Below are positions 12,650 through 20,076 of a stretch of 20,076 bases of DNA, one piece after another (within the stretch, counting starts at the first letter, position 1; each line of letters starts with the position of its first letter). Origin of the DNA: a bacterium (GTDB taxonomy: Bacteria > Patescibacteriota > Minisyncoccia > JACQLN01). Where the stretch lies: assembly GCA_030697855.1 (NCBI GenBank), contig JAUYOU010000051.1, forward strand, positions 1 to 20,076, in the 5' to 3' direction. The notes under the pieces are model-generated. The model worked only from the letters and a program-made list of their open reading frames with translations. It ran no database searches and was not told where the DNA came from. Position numbers and translations under genes: made by a program.

Positions 12650-15600
12650 ATGTTTAATAAAATAATTTCATGGTCGTTGGGCAATAAAATTTTTGTGCTT
12701 CTTGTTGCTGGATTTATGACAGTAATAGGTATTTGGAGTGTTAGCACAATGAAGGTAGATATTCTGCCCGACATAAATAAACCCACCGTTACAATTTTTG
12801 CAGAAAACCCTGGTATGGCTTCGGAAGAAATAGAAAGATTAGTTCTTAACCCTATCGAAGCAGTTATCGCTGGAGCTCCTGGTATTGAAAGATTAACGGG
12901 TAATGCCTCGTATTCTCAGGCAACTGTTAATATTGAATTTGCTTGGGGAAGCGATATTTTACGCAATAGGCAAATAGTGCAAGAACGCTTAACACAAGCT
13001 GTGTTGCCCCAAGGTGTAAAACCGGTGCTTGGTCCATCGACTTCTCTTTTAGGAGAAATAATGTGGGTTGGAATCAATTCTTCTGATCCAAACATAACTC
13101 CAATGGAACTTCGGACGCTTGCAGATTGGACGGTTCGCCCCGCGCTTCAAAAAACATCTGGTGTAGCCAATGTGCTTGTTATGGGCGGAGATGTTCGCGA
13201 ATGGCAAATAAATATTAATGCCGAACGTATGCGCCGTTACGGAATAATGTTCGACGATATTCGCAAAAGTATAGAAAACACTTTAACAAATAGAAGTGGT
13301 GGATTAGTTACACAAGACGAAAAAGAATATTCCATACGTATTCTTACTGCACCTACCGAAATATCTAATTTACAAGAAGTAGCCATTGGACGCAGTATGA
13401 CGAGTTCGCGACCTATTCGTATTGGAGATATTGCTTCTGTAATTGAAGGTGCAAGCCCCATCCGTGGCAGTGGTGGAATTGACGGCAAGCCAGGCGTTAT
13501 TTTGCGAGTTATTAGGCAACCCGATGCACAAACAATAGATGTTACAGATGCCATAAACACAACATTTGAATCTTTATCAATTAGTTTGCCCAAAGGTGTT
13601 GAATTACATTCGGATCTTTTTAGACAAGAAAAATTTATTAGTGCAGGGTTAGATAATGTTAAGGATGCGCTTCGAGATGGCACACTGCTTGTTGTACTTA
13701 TTCTTATTATTTTTTTAATGAATGCCAGAACAACAGCCATCACACTTACAGCGATTCCTTTGTCTATTCTAACCACAGCCATAGTGTTTAAATATTTTGG
13801 TTTTTCGGTAAATGTTATGACACTGGGGGGAATTGCAGTTGCGGTGGGCGAGCTGGTCGATGACGCTATTGTTGATGTAGAAAATATTTTTCATCGATTA
13901 CGTGTGTGGGTATCGGGTGGCAAAAAAGAAAATCGTGAAAATATTGTTTTGCAAGCTTCACAAGAAGTTAGAAATTCAATTGTTTATGCAACTATTCTTG
14001 TGGCTGTTGTATTTTTTCCAATATTTTTAATGCCAGGCATAGAAGGCAAACTTATTATTGCCCTTGGCTCTGCTTATCTTGTTTCTCTTGTAGCATCTAT
14101 GGCGGTCTCGCTTACAGTAACTCCGGTTTTATCTGCTCTGTTACTTAACGATAAAGCATTAGCGGGGCACGAAAAAGAAACAAAAATAGTTCAAAAAATT
14201 AAAGAACGTATAACTCCGTGGATATATTGGTGCATTAAAAATGTTAAAAAAATAGGTATCGCAATAATTACTATTTTATTTCTTACTGTGGGTATGTATT
14301 TTTTTGCTGGCAAAGAGGGAATTCCGCCTTTTAACGAAGGTTCTATGGTGGCTATGATTTTTTTGCCACCAGGCACCGCTCTGTCTACAACAAATGAATA
14401 TGTTACAAAACTTGAAAATGAAATCCTTAAGGTAAAAGGAATTCGCCAAGTTAGCCATATTGCTGGACGTGCTCCGGCAGATCCTCATGGTGGAAGTGCT
14501 AATTCTAGCGAGCTACAAATTGCCATTAAACCGGGTTCTGAAAAAGAATATAAAAGAATTTTTAGTAATGTGCAAACAATACTAGATCAATTTGGCAATG
14601 CGGATTTTAGTTTAGGGCAACCAATAACCCATAGGGTAGAAATGTTAATTTCTGGTGTACGCGCGCCAATTGTTGTAAAAGTTTTTGGCGATGATCCTGT
14701 AAATATGGAACGTGCCGCTAAACAAGTTGTAGCCGAACTAAAAAAGCAAAAAGGGATTTCTAATGCGCGTATTCAACAAAATACAGTTGTTCCAGAATTT
14801 AGAATTTATGTTGATCAAAACCGTCTGGCAGAATACGGTCTTTCTCCGGGTTCGGTTGCCAGCGATATTGAAATGGGATTAATGGGCGATAAACTTGGTC
14901 AAGTTCGTCTTGGGCCGGCCTCTGTAAATGTTGTGTCGTATTTTGACGCAGAATCTAAAGGCTCTATGGAATCTATTCGCGATTTAGCATTGCCTTTTAG
15001 AGGAGCCGAATCATTAGGGAGTATAGGCGATATTAGAATTGAAGGCGGTCGAAACAGTTTAGATCACGAAGGTGGTAAAAGAGTTCTTGTGGTTTCGGCA
15101 AATTATCAAGGTTCCGATGTAGTTGGAGCAGTCGATAAAGCAAAAACTGCAATTGAATCGCAAAAACTTCCTGTGGGTACCACACTTTCTTTTGAAGGAA
15201 ATTATAAAAGTCAAAAAGAAAGTTCACGAAGATTAGCCTTAGTATTTTTAGTTGGCATTGTAATGATTTTTGGCGTGCTATACCACGCTTTTAGATCAAT
15301 ACCAATTGCACTTTTAATTATGACCAACATTCCAACAGTTTTAATTGGTGGAATGGTTGGAATTTGGCTTACTGGTGGGTCGGTGAATCTTGCGCATATG
15401 GTTGGGTTTATTTCGCTAGCAGGAATTGTTTCTAGAAACGGAATAATGCTTATAGGACGTAGCTTAACTTTAGTGCAAAAAGAAGGTCTACCTTTTACGC
15501 CCGAAACAATTGTAAAAGCAACCTTAGACAGAGTTGTTCCAGTTTTAATGACATCTTTAGTAACAGCCTTGGCACTTGTCCCAATTTTAATTTCTGGACA

Positions 15601-15760
15601 CGATCCAGGCAAAGAAATGCTTCATCCGCTGGCGGTAGTAATATTCGGAGGGCTTGTATCTTCTACTATTATTTCGCTTTTTCTAACCCCTACATTATTT
15701 TACCGCTTTGGTAAAAAAGCAGCTACAGAATTAAAAAGATATGAATCATCGGGATTCTAA
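12650..15760 (+). CDS. RND efflux pump, heavy-metal (HME/CusA-like) type
   Basis: 1036 residues, full length for an RND permease. The first TM is followed by KVDILPDINKPTVTIF, the N-terminal signature. TM4 carries VAVGELVDDAIVDVENIFHR (397-416), with Asp404/Asp405, Asp409 and Glu411 as candidate proton-relay residues. The second repeat ends with NLAHMVGFISLAGIVSRNGI, typical of a CusA/CzcA-related subgroup rather than drug-specific AcrB pumps. It exports substrate using proton-motive force together with the adaptor encoded just upstream. Copper or silver is my inference from the CsoR-like operator, the DUF5676-like gene and the Met-rich small proteins; the periplasmic Met triad of CusA was not verified. 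No outer-membrane factor gene is in the window. Confidence 0.92.
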   Translation: MFNKIISWSLGNKIFVLLVAGFMTVIGIWSVSTMKVDILPDINKPTVTIFAENPGMASEEIERLVLNPIEAVIAGAPGIERLTGNASYSQATVNIEFAWGSDILRNRQIVQERLTQAVLPQGVKPVLGPSTSLLGEIMWVGINSSDPNITPMELRTLADWTVRPALQKTSGVANVLVMGGDVREWQININAERMRRYGIMFDDIRKSIENTLTNRSGGLVTQDEKEYSIRILTAPTEISNLQEVAIGRSMTSSRPIRIGDIASVIEGASPIRGSGGIDGKPGVILRVIRQPDAQTIDVTDAINTTFESLSISLPKGVELHSDLFRQEKFISAGLDNVKDALRDGTLLVVLILIIFLMNARTTAITLTAIPLSILTTAIVFKYFGFSVNVMTLGGIAVAVGELVDDAIVDVENIFHRLRVWVSGGKKENRENIVLQASQEVRNSIVYATILVAVVFFPIFLMPGIEGKLIIALGSAYLVSLVASMAVSLTVTPVLSALLLNDKALAGHEKETKIVQKIKERITPWIYWCIKNVKKIGIAIITILFLTVGMYFFAGKEGIPPFNEGSMVAMIFLPPGTALSTTNEYVTKLENEILKVKGIRQVSHIAGRAPADPHGGSANSSELQIAIKPGSEKEYKRIFSNVQTILDQFGNADFSLGQPITHRVEMLISGVRAPIVVKVFGDDPVNMERAAKQVVAELKKQKGISNARIQQNTVVPEFRIYVDQNRLAEYGLSPGSVASDIEMGLMGDKLGQVRLGPASVNVVSYFDAESKGSMESIRDLALPFRGAESLGSIGDIRIEGGRNSLDHEGGKRVLVVSANYQGSDVVGAVDKAKTAIESQKLPVGTTLSFEGNYKSQKESSRRLALVFLVGIVMIFGVLYHAFRSIPIALLIMTNIPTVLIGGMVGIWLTGGSVNLAHMVGFISLAGIVSRNGIMLIGRSLTLVQKEGLPFTPETIVKATLDRVVPVLMTSLVTALALVPILISGHDPGKEMLHPLAVVIFGGLVSSTIISLFLTPTLFYRFGKKAATELKRYESSGF

Positions 15761-15865
15761 TAAAACTTAAAATAAATTAAAATGAAATATAATAATTTTT
15801 CACGTGAACCGCCTGTTAACATTTCTGTTTGTGTAATGTAGTTAATAATTAATTAAAATAATAAA

Positions 15866-16189
15866 ATGAAGAACATAATAATAATTATAATAGTTGCCGT
15901 AGTTGCTGGTGGCATAGGTTATGCATTTGGAGGTTCTAGTGGTGATATGCAAGATAAAAAATTGCAAGAATCAATTACGATGATGAAAGAACAATCGGGC
16001 AATATCCAAAAAATGGCAGAGATGATGAAAACAAGTGGAACAATAATGCAAGAATTGGGAATGAAGTATAAAGATGAAACTGCAATTGAAAAGGGTAAGG
16101 ATTTGCAGATTGTTGGAGAAAAATATGTTAAAGAAAATGAAAATGCAACAGAGGGCAGTGCTTCAATGAAAAATATAATGGATAAATAA
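15866..16189 (+). CDS. Met-rich membrane-anchored small protein of the metal island
   Basis: 107 residues: an extreme Ile-rich TM or signal anchor (3-14, then AGGIGYAFGG) followed by a short helical exported domain. Methionines are at 28, 39, 40, 50, 53, 54, 61, 66, 101 and 105, ten besides the start, spaced for one face of a helix (ITMMKEQ, KMAEMMK, IMQELGMK). There is no Cys or His, so thioether (soft-metal) coordination is the natural reading: Cu(I) or Ag(I). It lies 105 bases after the pump gene. I know no named family for it. An alternative is a simple coiled-coil envelope protein with chance Met enrichment. Confidence 0.75.
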   Translation: MKNIIIIIIVAVVAGGIGYAFGGSSGDMQDKKLQESITMMKEQSGNIQKMAEMMKTSGTIMQELGMKYKDETAIEKGKDLQIVGEKYVKENENATEGSASMKNIMDK

Positions 16190-16210
16190 TCGTTTCAGTT
16201 AGTATCTATC

Positions 16211-16248
16211 CCACAAGCTCCGTAGCTCTATAGTTATGGAGCTTGTGG
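16211..16248. repeat. Long hairpin upstream of the ABC-F gene
   Basis: CCACAAGCTCC (16211-16221) pairs perfectly with GGAGCTTGTGG (16238-16248); six more pairs, two of them G-T, extend the stem to 17 bp with a CTAT loop. No T-run follows directly. CCGTAG inside it (16220-16225) can instead pair with CTACGG at 16258-16263, which is followed by ATTTTCTTTC. It may end the metal island transcript or act as a leader switch for the next gene. Confidence 0.7.
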
Positions 16249-16308
16249 CTTATTGAACTACGGATTTTCTTTCTATTTCCTAATAAATACGCTATTCTGT
16301 AAAGCACT

Positions 16309-17763
16309 ATGGCTCGCGACGAAGTAATATTAAGGTTCGACGAAGTTTCGTTCGAACACAGCTACGGCAAGCGCCTTCTAGACGAGGCGACTTTTTCGGT
16401 ACGCCGTGGAGCCAAAATAACCCTAATGGGTCAAAACGGCGCAGGTAAAAGCACTATATTTGGTTTAATTACCGGCCAGTACAAAGCGGAAAGCGGCAGT
16501 GTAGTTATTGGCCAAGGCGTTTCTATTGCTATCGCACGCCAAGTTATTTCTAGAAACGAACTTGATTTAACAGTTACAGAATTTTTTGCCAAAGCTTTCC
16601 CAAAAAAAGTTTACGACATCGACCCAAAAATAGATGCAGTTTTAGAAGCGGTTAACCTAGTAGCCAAACACGACAAAGTTATAAAAACATTTTCGGGTGG
16701 CCAGCAGGCTAGGCTTCTTTTAGCTTTTGCGCTTATTCAAAATCCAGATCTTTTACTTTTAGACGAACCTACTAATAATTTAGACAAGCAGGGTATAGAG
16801 CATTTAACTAAATTTTTAATAGACTACCAAAAAACCTGTATTGTTATTTCGCACGATGCCGACTTTTTAAATTCGTTTACCGAAGGTGTTTTATATTTAG
16901 ATCTCCACACTCAAAAATTAGAATGGTATGTAGGAAACTATAACGATGTTTTAAAAGATATTACTGCCCGCATAGAAAAAGAAAACAGGAAAAACGCACA
17001 GTTAGCCAAACAGATTCAAGAAAATAAAGATAAATCTAACTTTTTTGCTAACAAAGGTGGGCAATTGCGTGCGGTAGCTAAACGTATGCGCGAAAAAGCC
17101 GCCGAGATGGAAGACGAAATGGTAGACGTTAGAAAAGAAGATAAAACCATTCGGCCTTTTACTATTCCTAACCAAACCGATTTTGTGGGCGAAGCTCTTT
17201 CTATAACTTCGCTTGGCGTAATGATTAATCATAAAGTTGTAGAAAGAAAAGTAGAAATTTCTTTAAAGAAAAAAACTCACCTACTTTTAAAAGGCCCAAA
17301 CGGAATTGGCAAAAGTACATTGTTAGAACGTTTAGCATCTGGCCAAGCCAAGGGCGCAAAAATTGCGAGCGGTGTAAAAGTAGGTTACTACCGCCAAGAT
17401 TTTTCTACACTTAATTTTGAAGACACAGTTTACGAATCACTCTCTGCAGTTACTACACCAGAAACTAGCCAAGAAGAATTACGTTCCATTGCGGCAGGCT
17501 TTTTAATAACCCGCGAACATATGCACAGCAAAATTGGAACGTTATCCGAAGGACAAAAAGGTTTAGTTGCTTTTGCCCGCTTAGTTTTAGAACGCCCAGG
17601 TTTACTTATATTAGACGAACCTACTAACCATATAAACTTTAGGCATTTACCTATAATTGCAAAAGCACTAGACCAATACGAAGGCGCGATGATCTTAGTT
17701 AGCCACGTGCCCGAATTTGTGGCTCAAATCCGCATTGATGAAACTTTAGATTTAGAACGATAA
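16309..17763 (+). CDS. ABC-F family ATPase (translation factor or resistance type)
   Basis: 484 residues, two ABC cassettes in one chain and no TM, as in ABC-F proteins that bind the ribosomal E site. Cassette 1: Walker A GQNGAGKST (41-49), signature FSGGQQ (128-133), Walker B with LLLLDEPTNNLD, and the SHD switch (181-183). The linker (about 215-290) is rich in Lys/Arg/Glu and contains RAVAKRMREKA, fitting the P-site tRNA interaction arm. Cassette 2: Walker A GPNGIGKST (329-337), a weaker signature LSEGQKG (412-418), LLILDEPTNHINF, in which the D-loop Asp is replaced, and SHV (465-467). It is somewhat shorter than EttA or Uup. Cellular role (factor or antibiotic protection) cannot be told. 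The promoter is near 16293-16298 (TATTCT) with a short leader. Confidence 0.9.
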   Translation: MARDEVILRFDEVSFEHSYGKRLLDEATFSVRRGAKITLMGQNGAGKSTIFGLITGQYKAESGSVVIGQGVSIAIARQVISRNELDLTVTEFFAKAFPKKVYDIDPKIDAVLEAVNLVAKHDKVIKTFSGGQQARLLLAFALIQNPDLLLLDEPTNNLDKQGIEHLTKFLIDYQKTCIVISHDADFLNSFTEGVLYLDLHTQKLEWYVGNYNDVLKDITARIEKENRKNAQLAKQIQENKDKSNFFANKGGQLRAVAKRMREKAAEMEDEMVDVRKEDKTIRPFTIPNQTDFVGEALSITSLGVMINHKVVERKVEISLKKKTHLLLKGPNGIGKSTLLERLASGQAKGAKIASGVKVGYYRQDFSTLNFEDTVYESLSAVTTPETSQEELRSIAAGFLITREHMHSKIGTLSEGQKGLVAFARLVLERPGLLILDEPTNHINFRHLPIIAKALDQYEGAMILVSHVPEFVAQIRIDETLDLER

Positions 17764-17811
17764 CACCCCAACAATCTCAAGTTTGTAAGGGTGTTTAAAA
17801 TGTGTTCTGAT
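17764..17811. repeat. Intergenic direct repeat, copy A
   Basis: 48 bases that begin directly after the ABC-F stop and match 18835-18882 at 43 of 48 positions. A 6-bp stem can form, ACACCC (17763-17768) with GGGTGT (17789-17794). It does not end in a T-run. The core 17770-17795 matches 18841-18866 at 24 of 26 bases. Confidence 0.85.
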
Positions 17812-17812
17812 A

Positions 17813-17833
17813 TATTGAAGTGGAACTTCAATA
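17813..17833. repeat. Inverted repeat upstream of purM
   Basis: TATTGAAGT (17813-17821), GGA, ACTTCAATA (17825-17833): a perfect 9-bp inverted repeat. It could be an operator or small hairpin upstream of the PurM gene. Confidence 0.55.
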
Positions 17834-17893
17834 ATCTAATAAAAATATTTTCTTATTCTAAGAGTTAAAAAAATAATAGAGTATGTTTTAAAT

Positions 17894-18829
17894 ATGTATA
17901 ACCCAACCAAACCCTACAAACACCAAATCCTCAAACTTATTGAAGGTACTTGGAATACACCGTATGCAAAAGTAGAAAAAGATATTTACCCAATCATTAC
18001 AAAGAAATTTTCATATCCCGAGGTTCAACATACTGATGGCATCGGCACAAAAGGTTTTTATCATTGGCAAAAACGCACATTTAAAAATGCTGTATTAGAT
18101 TCTCTAGCTATGAACTTAAATGATTTAGCTATGGTTGGAGCGGTTCCTTATGCAATACAAAACCATATTGTTTTGCCAAAAGACGATCACAAAGCAATAT
18201 TAGAAATAGTAAAAGCATTAGCCATAGCGTGCAGTAAAAGAAAAATTGCCATGACGGGAGGCGAAACCTCAATCCATTCTGGTTCGGAAGGAATGGATAT
18301 AGGTATTACTATTTCTGGATTCATAAAAAATAGGCGAAAGAATCAATGCCAAACTGGTGATATTTTAATTGGCTTAGCTAGTAACGGCCTTCATTCAAAT
18401 GGGCTTACTAAAGTTAAAGAAATTCTCGGGCCGAAGTATAGGCCAGAGTTTACGGAACCCACAAAAATTTATATGGATGAAATTTTGTCTCTTCTCAATA
18501 CATATAAAGTTAACGGCATGATGCATATTACAGGCGGAGCATTTACAAAACTTAAAGATATTTTAGGAAATAGTAATGCAATTATTTCTCACCCTGAAAA
18601 ACTTAAACCACAAAAAATATTCTACGATATATATTCTAAAACGCTTTCAAACAAAATTATGTATTCTACATTCAACTGTGGCATAGGTTTTATTCTTTCG
18701 GTGCCAAAAAAGGAAGCTTCAAAAATTATCTCTAGCCTAAAAAATTCCGATGTTATTGGGGAGGTAGTAAAAGGGAAGGGTGAAATTCAAATCAAATCAA
18801 TATTTGATCAAAAAACCATAATACTATAG
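17894..18829 (+). CDS. purM: AIR synthase (PurM) family protein
   Basis: 311 residues. ATP-binding AIRS signatures appear in order: HTDGIGTK (46-53), DSLAMNLNDLAMVGAVPYAI (69-88), MTGGETS (120-126), GDILIGLASNGLHSNGLTK (155-173), HITGGAF (about 207-213) and a C-terminal FNCGIGFIL. These are the marks of phosphoribosylformylglycinamidine cyclo-ligase (purine synthesis, FGAM plus ATP to AIR). The first 45 residues are unlike the usual PurM start: the family's YxDAGVD and GGFGGLF stretches are absent and the protein is about 35 residues shorter than E. coli PurM. That could be a degenerate PurM or a different AIRS-superfamily enzyme. No other pur gene is nearby. There is no clear Shine-Dalgarno site. 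Confidence 0.8.
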   Translation: MYNPTKPYKHQILKLIEGTWNTPYAKVEKDIYPIITKKFSYPEVQHTDGIGTKGFYHWQKRTFKNAVLDSLAMNLNDLAMVGAVPYAIQNHIVLPKDDHKAILEIVKALAIACSKRKIAMTGGETSIHSGSEGMDIGITISGFIKNRRKNQCQTGDILIGLASNGLHSNGLTKVKEILGPKYRPEFTEPTKIYMDEILSLLNTYKVNGMMHITGGAFTKLKDILGNSNAIISHPEKLKPQKIFYDIYSKTLSNKIMYSTFNCGIGFILSVPKKEASKIISSLKNSDVIGEVVKGKGEIQIKSIFDQKTIIL

Positions 18830-18834
18830 ACATA

Positions 18835-18882
18835 TACCCCAACATTCTCAAGTTTGTAAGGATGTTTAAGATATGTTCTGAT
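18835..18882. repeat. Intergenic direct repeat, copy B
   Basis: Matches copy A at 43 of 48 bases. AACATTCT (18841-18848) pairs with AGGATGTT (18859-18866) through 8 bp with one G-T pair and a 10-base loop. It lies 5 bases after the purM stop and 15 bases before the next ATG. Confidence 0.85.
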
Positions 18883-18897
18883 TATTAAATCAATAAG

Positions 18898-20076
18898 ATG
18901 AGTCAAAATAAAACGATTTCCGATGTAGTAGTAATCGGCGGAGGGCCGGCTGGTATGATGGCGGCTGGGCGTGCGGCCGAAAAAGGCCAGAATGTTTTGT
19001 TGTTAGAAAAAAACCAAACTCTTGGTAAAAAACTTTTAATTACAGGCGGTGGCAGGTGTAACGTAACCAATAATAAACCCAACGCACGCGAAATATTGGC
19101 TAAATATAAAGAAAGCGATAAATTTTTATTTTCGGCGTTTTCGCAGTTTGGTGTAAACGAAACTATAAACTTTTTTGCCGAAAAGGGAATGCCAATGAAA
19201 GAAGAAAACGAAGGTAGGATGTTTCCGCTTTCTAACAAAGCCGAAACTGTTTTTAATGTTTTAGTTAAATATATAAAAAACACTGGTGTAAAAGTTAAAA
19301 CCAATTCCGCAGTTACAAAAATAAGTTTCAATCAAACCCTAAAACAATTCGAAATAACTCTTTTAGATAAAACAATAATCTACGCTCACAAATGCATTAT
19401 GGCAACCGGCGGAACATCTCGGCCAGAAACAGGATCTACCGGCGAAGGTTTTAAATGGCTTAAAGATTTAGGCCATACTATAAAAGAAAACGATGTAGCG
19501 CTTGTGCCAATTACACTTAAAGACGAATGGGCGAAAAGGTTAGCTGGTGTAACACTTACAGATGTTAAATTAACCACATATAAAGGAAGCGAGAAACAAA
19601 ATGTGCACACAGGTAAACTATTGTTTACACATGTTGGCATAAGCGGGCCAACTGTTTTAAATATGAGTAGCGAAGTTGGCGAACTTTTAAACACAGGCGA
19701 GGGCGCCGATTATATTGAAGTAGCCGCCTCGTCCGCCTTTGGCGAGACGGGCGAGCCTCGCTCTTCCGAAGAGCAGGATGTAACCATAAAGCTCGATCTT
19801 TTCCCAAACCTAGACCCATCTGCTTTAAAACAAAAACTCCAAACCATTTTAACCGAACAAAGCAATAAAAAAATTAAAAACACACTTTCTATGCTGGTGC
19901 GGCCTGCCATGGTTGAACCTATTCTTGAACTTGCAAATATAGACGGTGAAACATTTAACCACAGTGTAAAAACAGCAGAACGCAAAACTCTTGTTTTGCT
20001 TTTAAAAGCTGTTATTTTAAATGTAGATGGATTATTAGGCAAAGATAAAGCGGCGGTTTCTAGTGGTGGAGTAATA
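18898..20076 (+). CDS. HI0933/YhiN (BaiN)-type flavoprotein, 3' truncated by the window
   Basis: 393 codons open to the window edge; the missing C-terminus is estimated at about 50 residues. FAD-binding Rossmann motif VVVIGGGPAGMMAA (10-23) with the acidic ribose contact Glu37, then the family block GKKLLITGGGRCNVTN (43-58). Further family marks are CIMATGGTSRPETGSTGEGF, LLFTHVGISGPTVLNMSSE and a terminal SSGGVI that normally precedes the second FAD contact. The family includes NAD(P)H-dependent flavin enzymes (BaiN); the substrate here is unknown. The segment 276-294 is an extra GC-rich insertion relative to what I expect before the TIKLDLFPNL strand. No Shine-Dalgarno site precedes ATG 18898. 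The repeat copy B lies just upstream. Confidence 0.92.
   Translation, partial: MSQNKTISDVVVIGGGPAGMMAAGRAAEKGQNVLLLEKNQTLGKKLLITGGGRCNVTNNKPNAREILAKYKESDKFLFSAFSQFGVNETINFFAEKGMPMKEENEGRMFPLSNKAETVFNVLVKYIKNTGVKVKTNSAVTKISFNQTLKQFEITLLDKTIIYAHKCIMATGGTSRPETGSTGEGFKWLKDLGHTIKENDVALVPITLKDEWAKRLAGVTLTDVKLTTYKGSEKQNVHTGKLLFTHVGISGPTVLNMSSEVGELLNTGEGADYIEVAASSAFGETGEPRSSEEQDVTIKLDLFPNLDPSALKQKLQTILTEQSNKKIKNTLSMLVRPAMVEPILELANIDGETFNHSVKTAERKTLVLLLKAVILNVDGLLGKDKAAVSSGGVI
19728..19774 (+). repeat. GC-rich tandem-palindrome segment within the flavoprotein gene
   Basis: Inside a gene of low G+C, about 50 bases are strongly GC-rich. Three small inverted repeats follow one another: GTCCGCC/GGCG-A-GAC (19731-19748, one bulged base, TTT loop), GCGAG C CTCGC (19751-19761) and GCTCTTC C GAAGAGC (19760-19774). 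The reading frame stays open and codes AASSAFGETGEPRSSEEQD at residues 276-294. It looks like a palindromic element inserted in frame. Confidence 0.6.

Noticed and set aside
13237..13782. 181-codon open frame on the minus strand within the RND pump gene
   Set aside because: It is antisense to a strongly conserved coding region, has no recognisable domain and no promoter or RBS.
15799..15808. Palindrome TTCACGTGAA after the RND pump gene
   Set aside because: A 10-bp palindrome alone in an A/T-rich gap is weak evidence; no promoter could be placed with confidence around it, so I do not call an operator.
18903..20042. Several minus-strand open frames opposite the flavoprotein gene
   Set aside because: They are shadows of the plus-strand FAD protein, whose motifs are clear over the same bases.
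1..20076. CRISPR array, transposase or integrase
   Set aside because: No regularly spaced repeats, no DDE or tyrosine recombinase motifs and no terminal inverted repeats were seen; the repeats present are isolated hairpins.

Overview
The window is AT-rich (roughly one third G+C by eye), densely packed, and uses TGA as a stop (rarA and the GT-C gene end in TGA), so it follows the standard bacterial code and not the TGA-Gly code of Gracilibacteria/Absconditabacteria. The mix of short, overlapping genes with poor Shine-Dalgarno sites, isolated single biosynthetic genes (pyrD, purM) and small membrane proteins suggests a Patescibacteria/CPR bacterium of the Parcubacteria type. That placement is an inference; no ribosomal marker is present.

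Layout. (1) 1-4374, minus strand: a run rarA > Nudix > CYTH phosphatase/cyclase-like > RBBP9/YdeN-type hydrolase > GT-C-like membrane protein > a further gene running off the left edge. Starts and stops overlap at most joints. (2) 4416-6230, plus: a self-contained two-gene cassette with a near-consensus sigma70 promoter, strong Shine-Dalgarno sites and a clean terminator. It encodes a TPM-like membrane protein with a Cys/His-rich insert and a LemA-like protein. Base composition is richer in G+C than its neighbours, and both proteins resemble a pair I remember from tailed-phage genomes. (3) 6265-7819, plus: DUF192 and FemAB-type peptidyltransferase genes, overlapping, behind an extended -10. 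(4) 7848-9552, minus: tRNA-Gln(TTG), then pyrD starting two bases after the tRNA, then a small YjdF/VanZ-like membrane protein. (5) 9583-10050: a lone DUF2283-like gene with its own strong RBS and terminator. (6) 10058-16189: a probable copper/silver (heavy-metal) island: a divergent DUF5676-like membrane protein, a CsoR-type operator inside a promoter, a two-TM small protein, twin hairpins, an RND adaptor, an HME-like RND pump, and a Met-rich membrane-anchored small protein. (7) 16211-20076, plus: ABC-F ATPase, PurM-family protein and a truncated HI0933/YhiN-type flavoprotein, separated by copies of an intergenic hairpin repeat.

The features most worth a second look are the phage-like TPM/LemA cassette with its cysteine cluster, the tRNA-Gln/pyrD junction that predicts a leaderless mRNA made by tRNA 3' processing, the metal island with its undescribed Met-rich small proteins and CsoR-like operator, a dispersed hairpin repeat family in intergenic gaps, and a GC-rich palindromic segment read in frame inside the flavoprotein gene.
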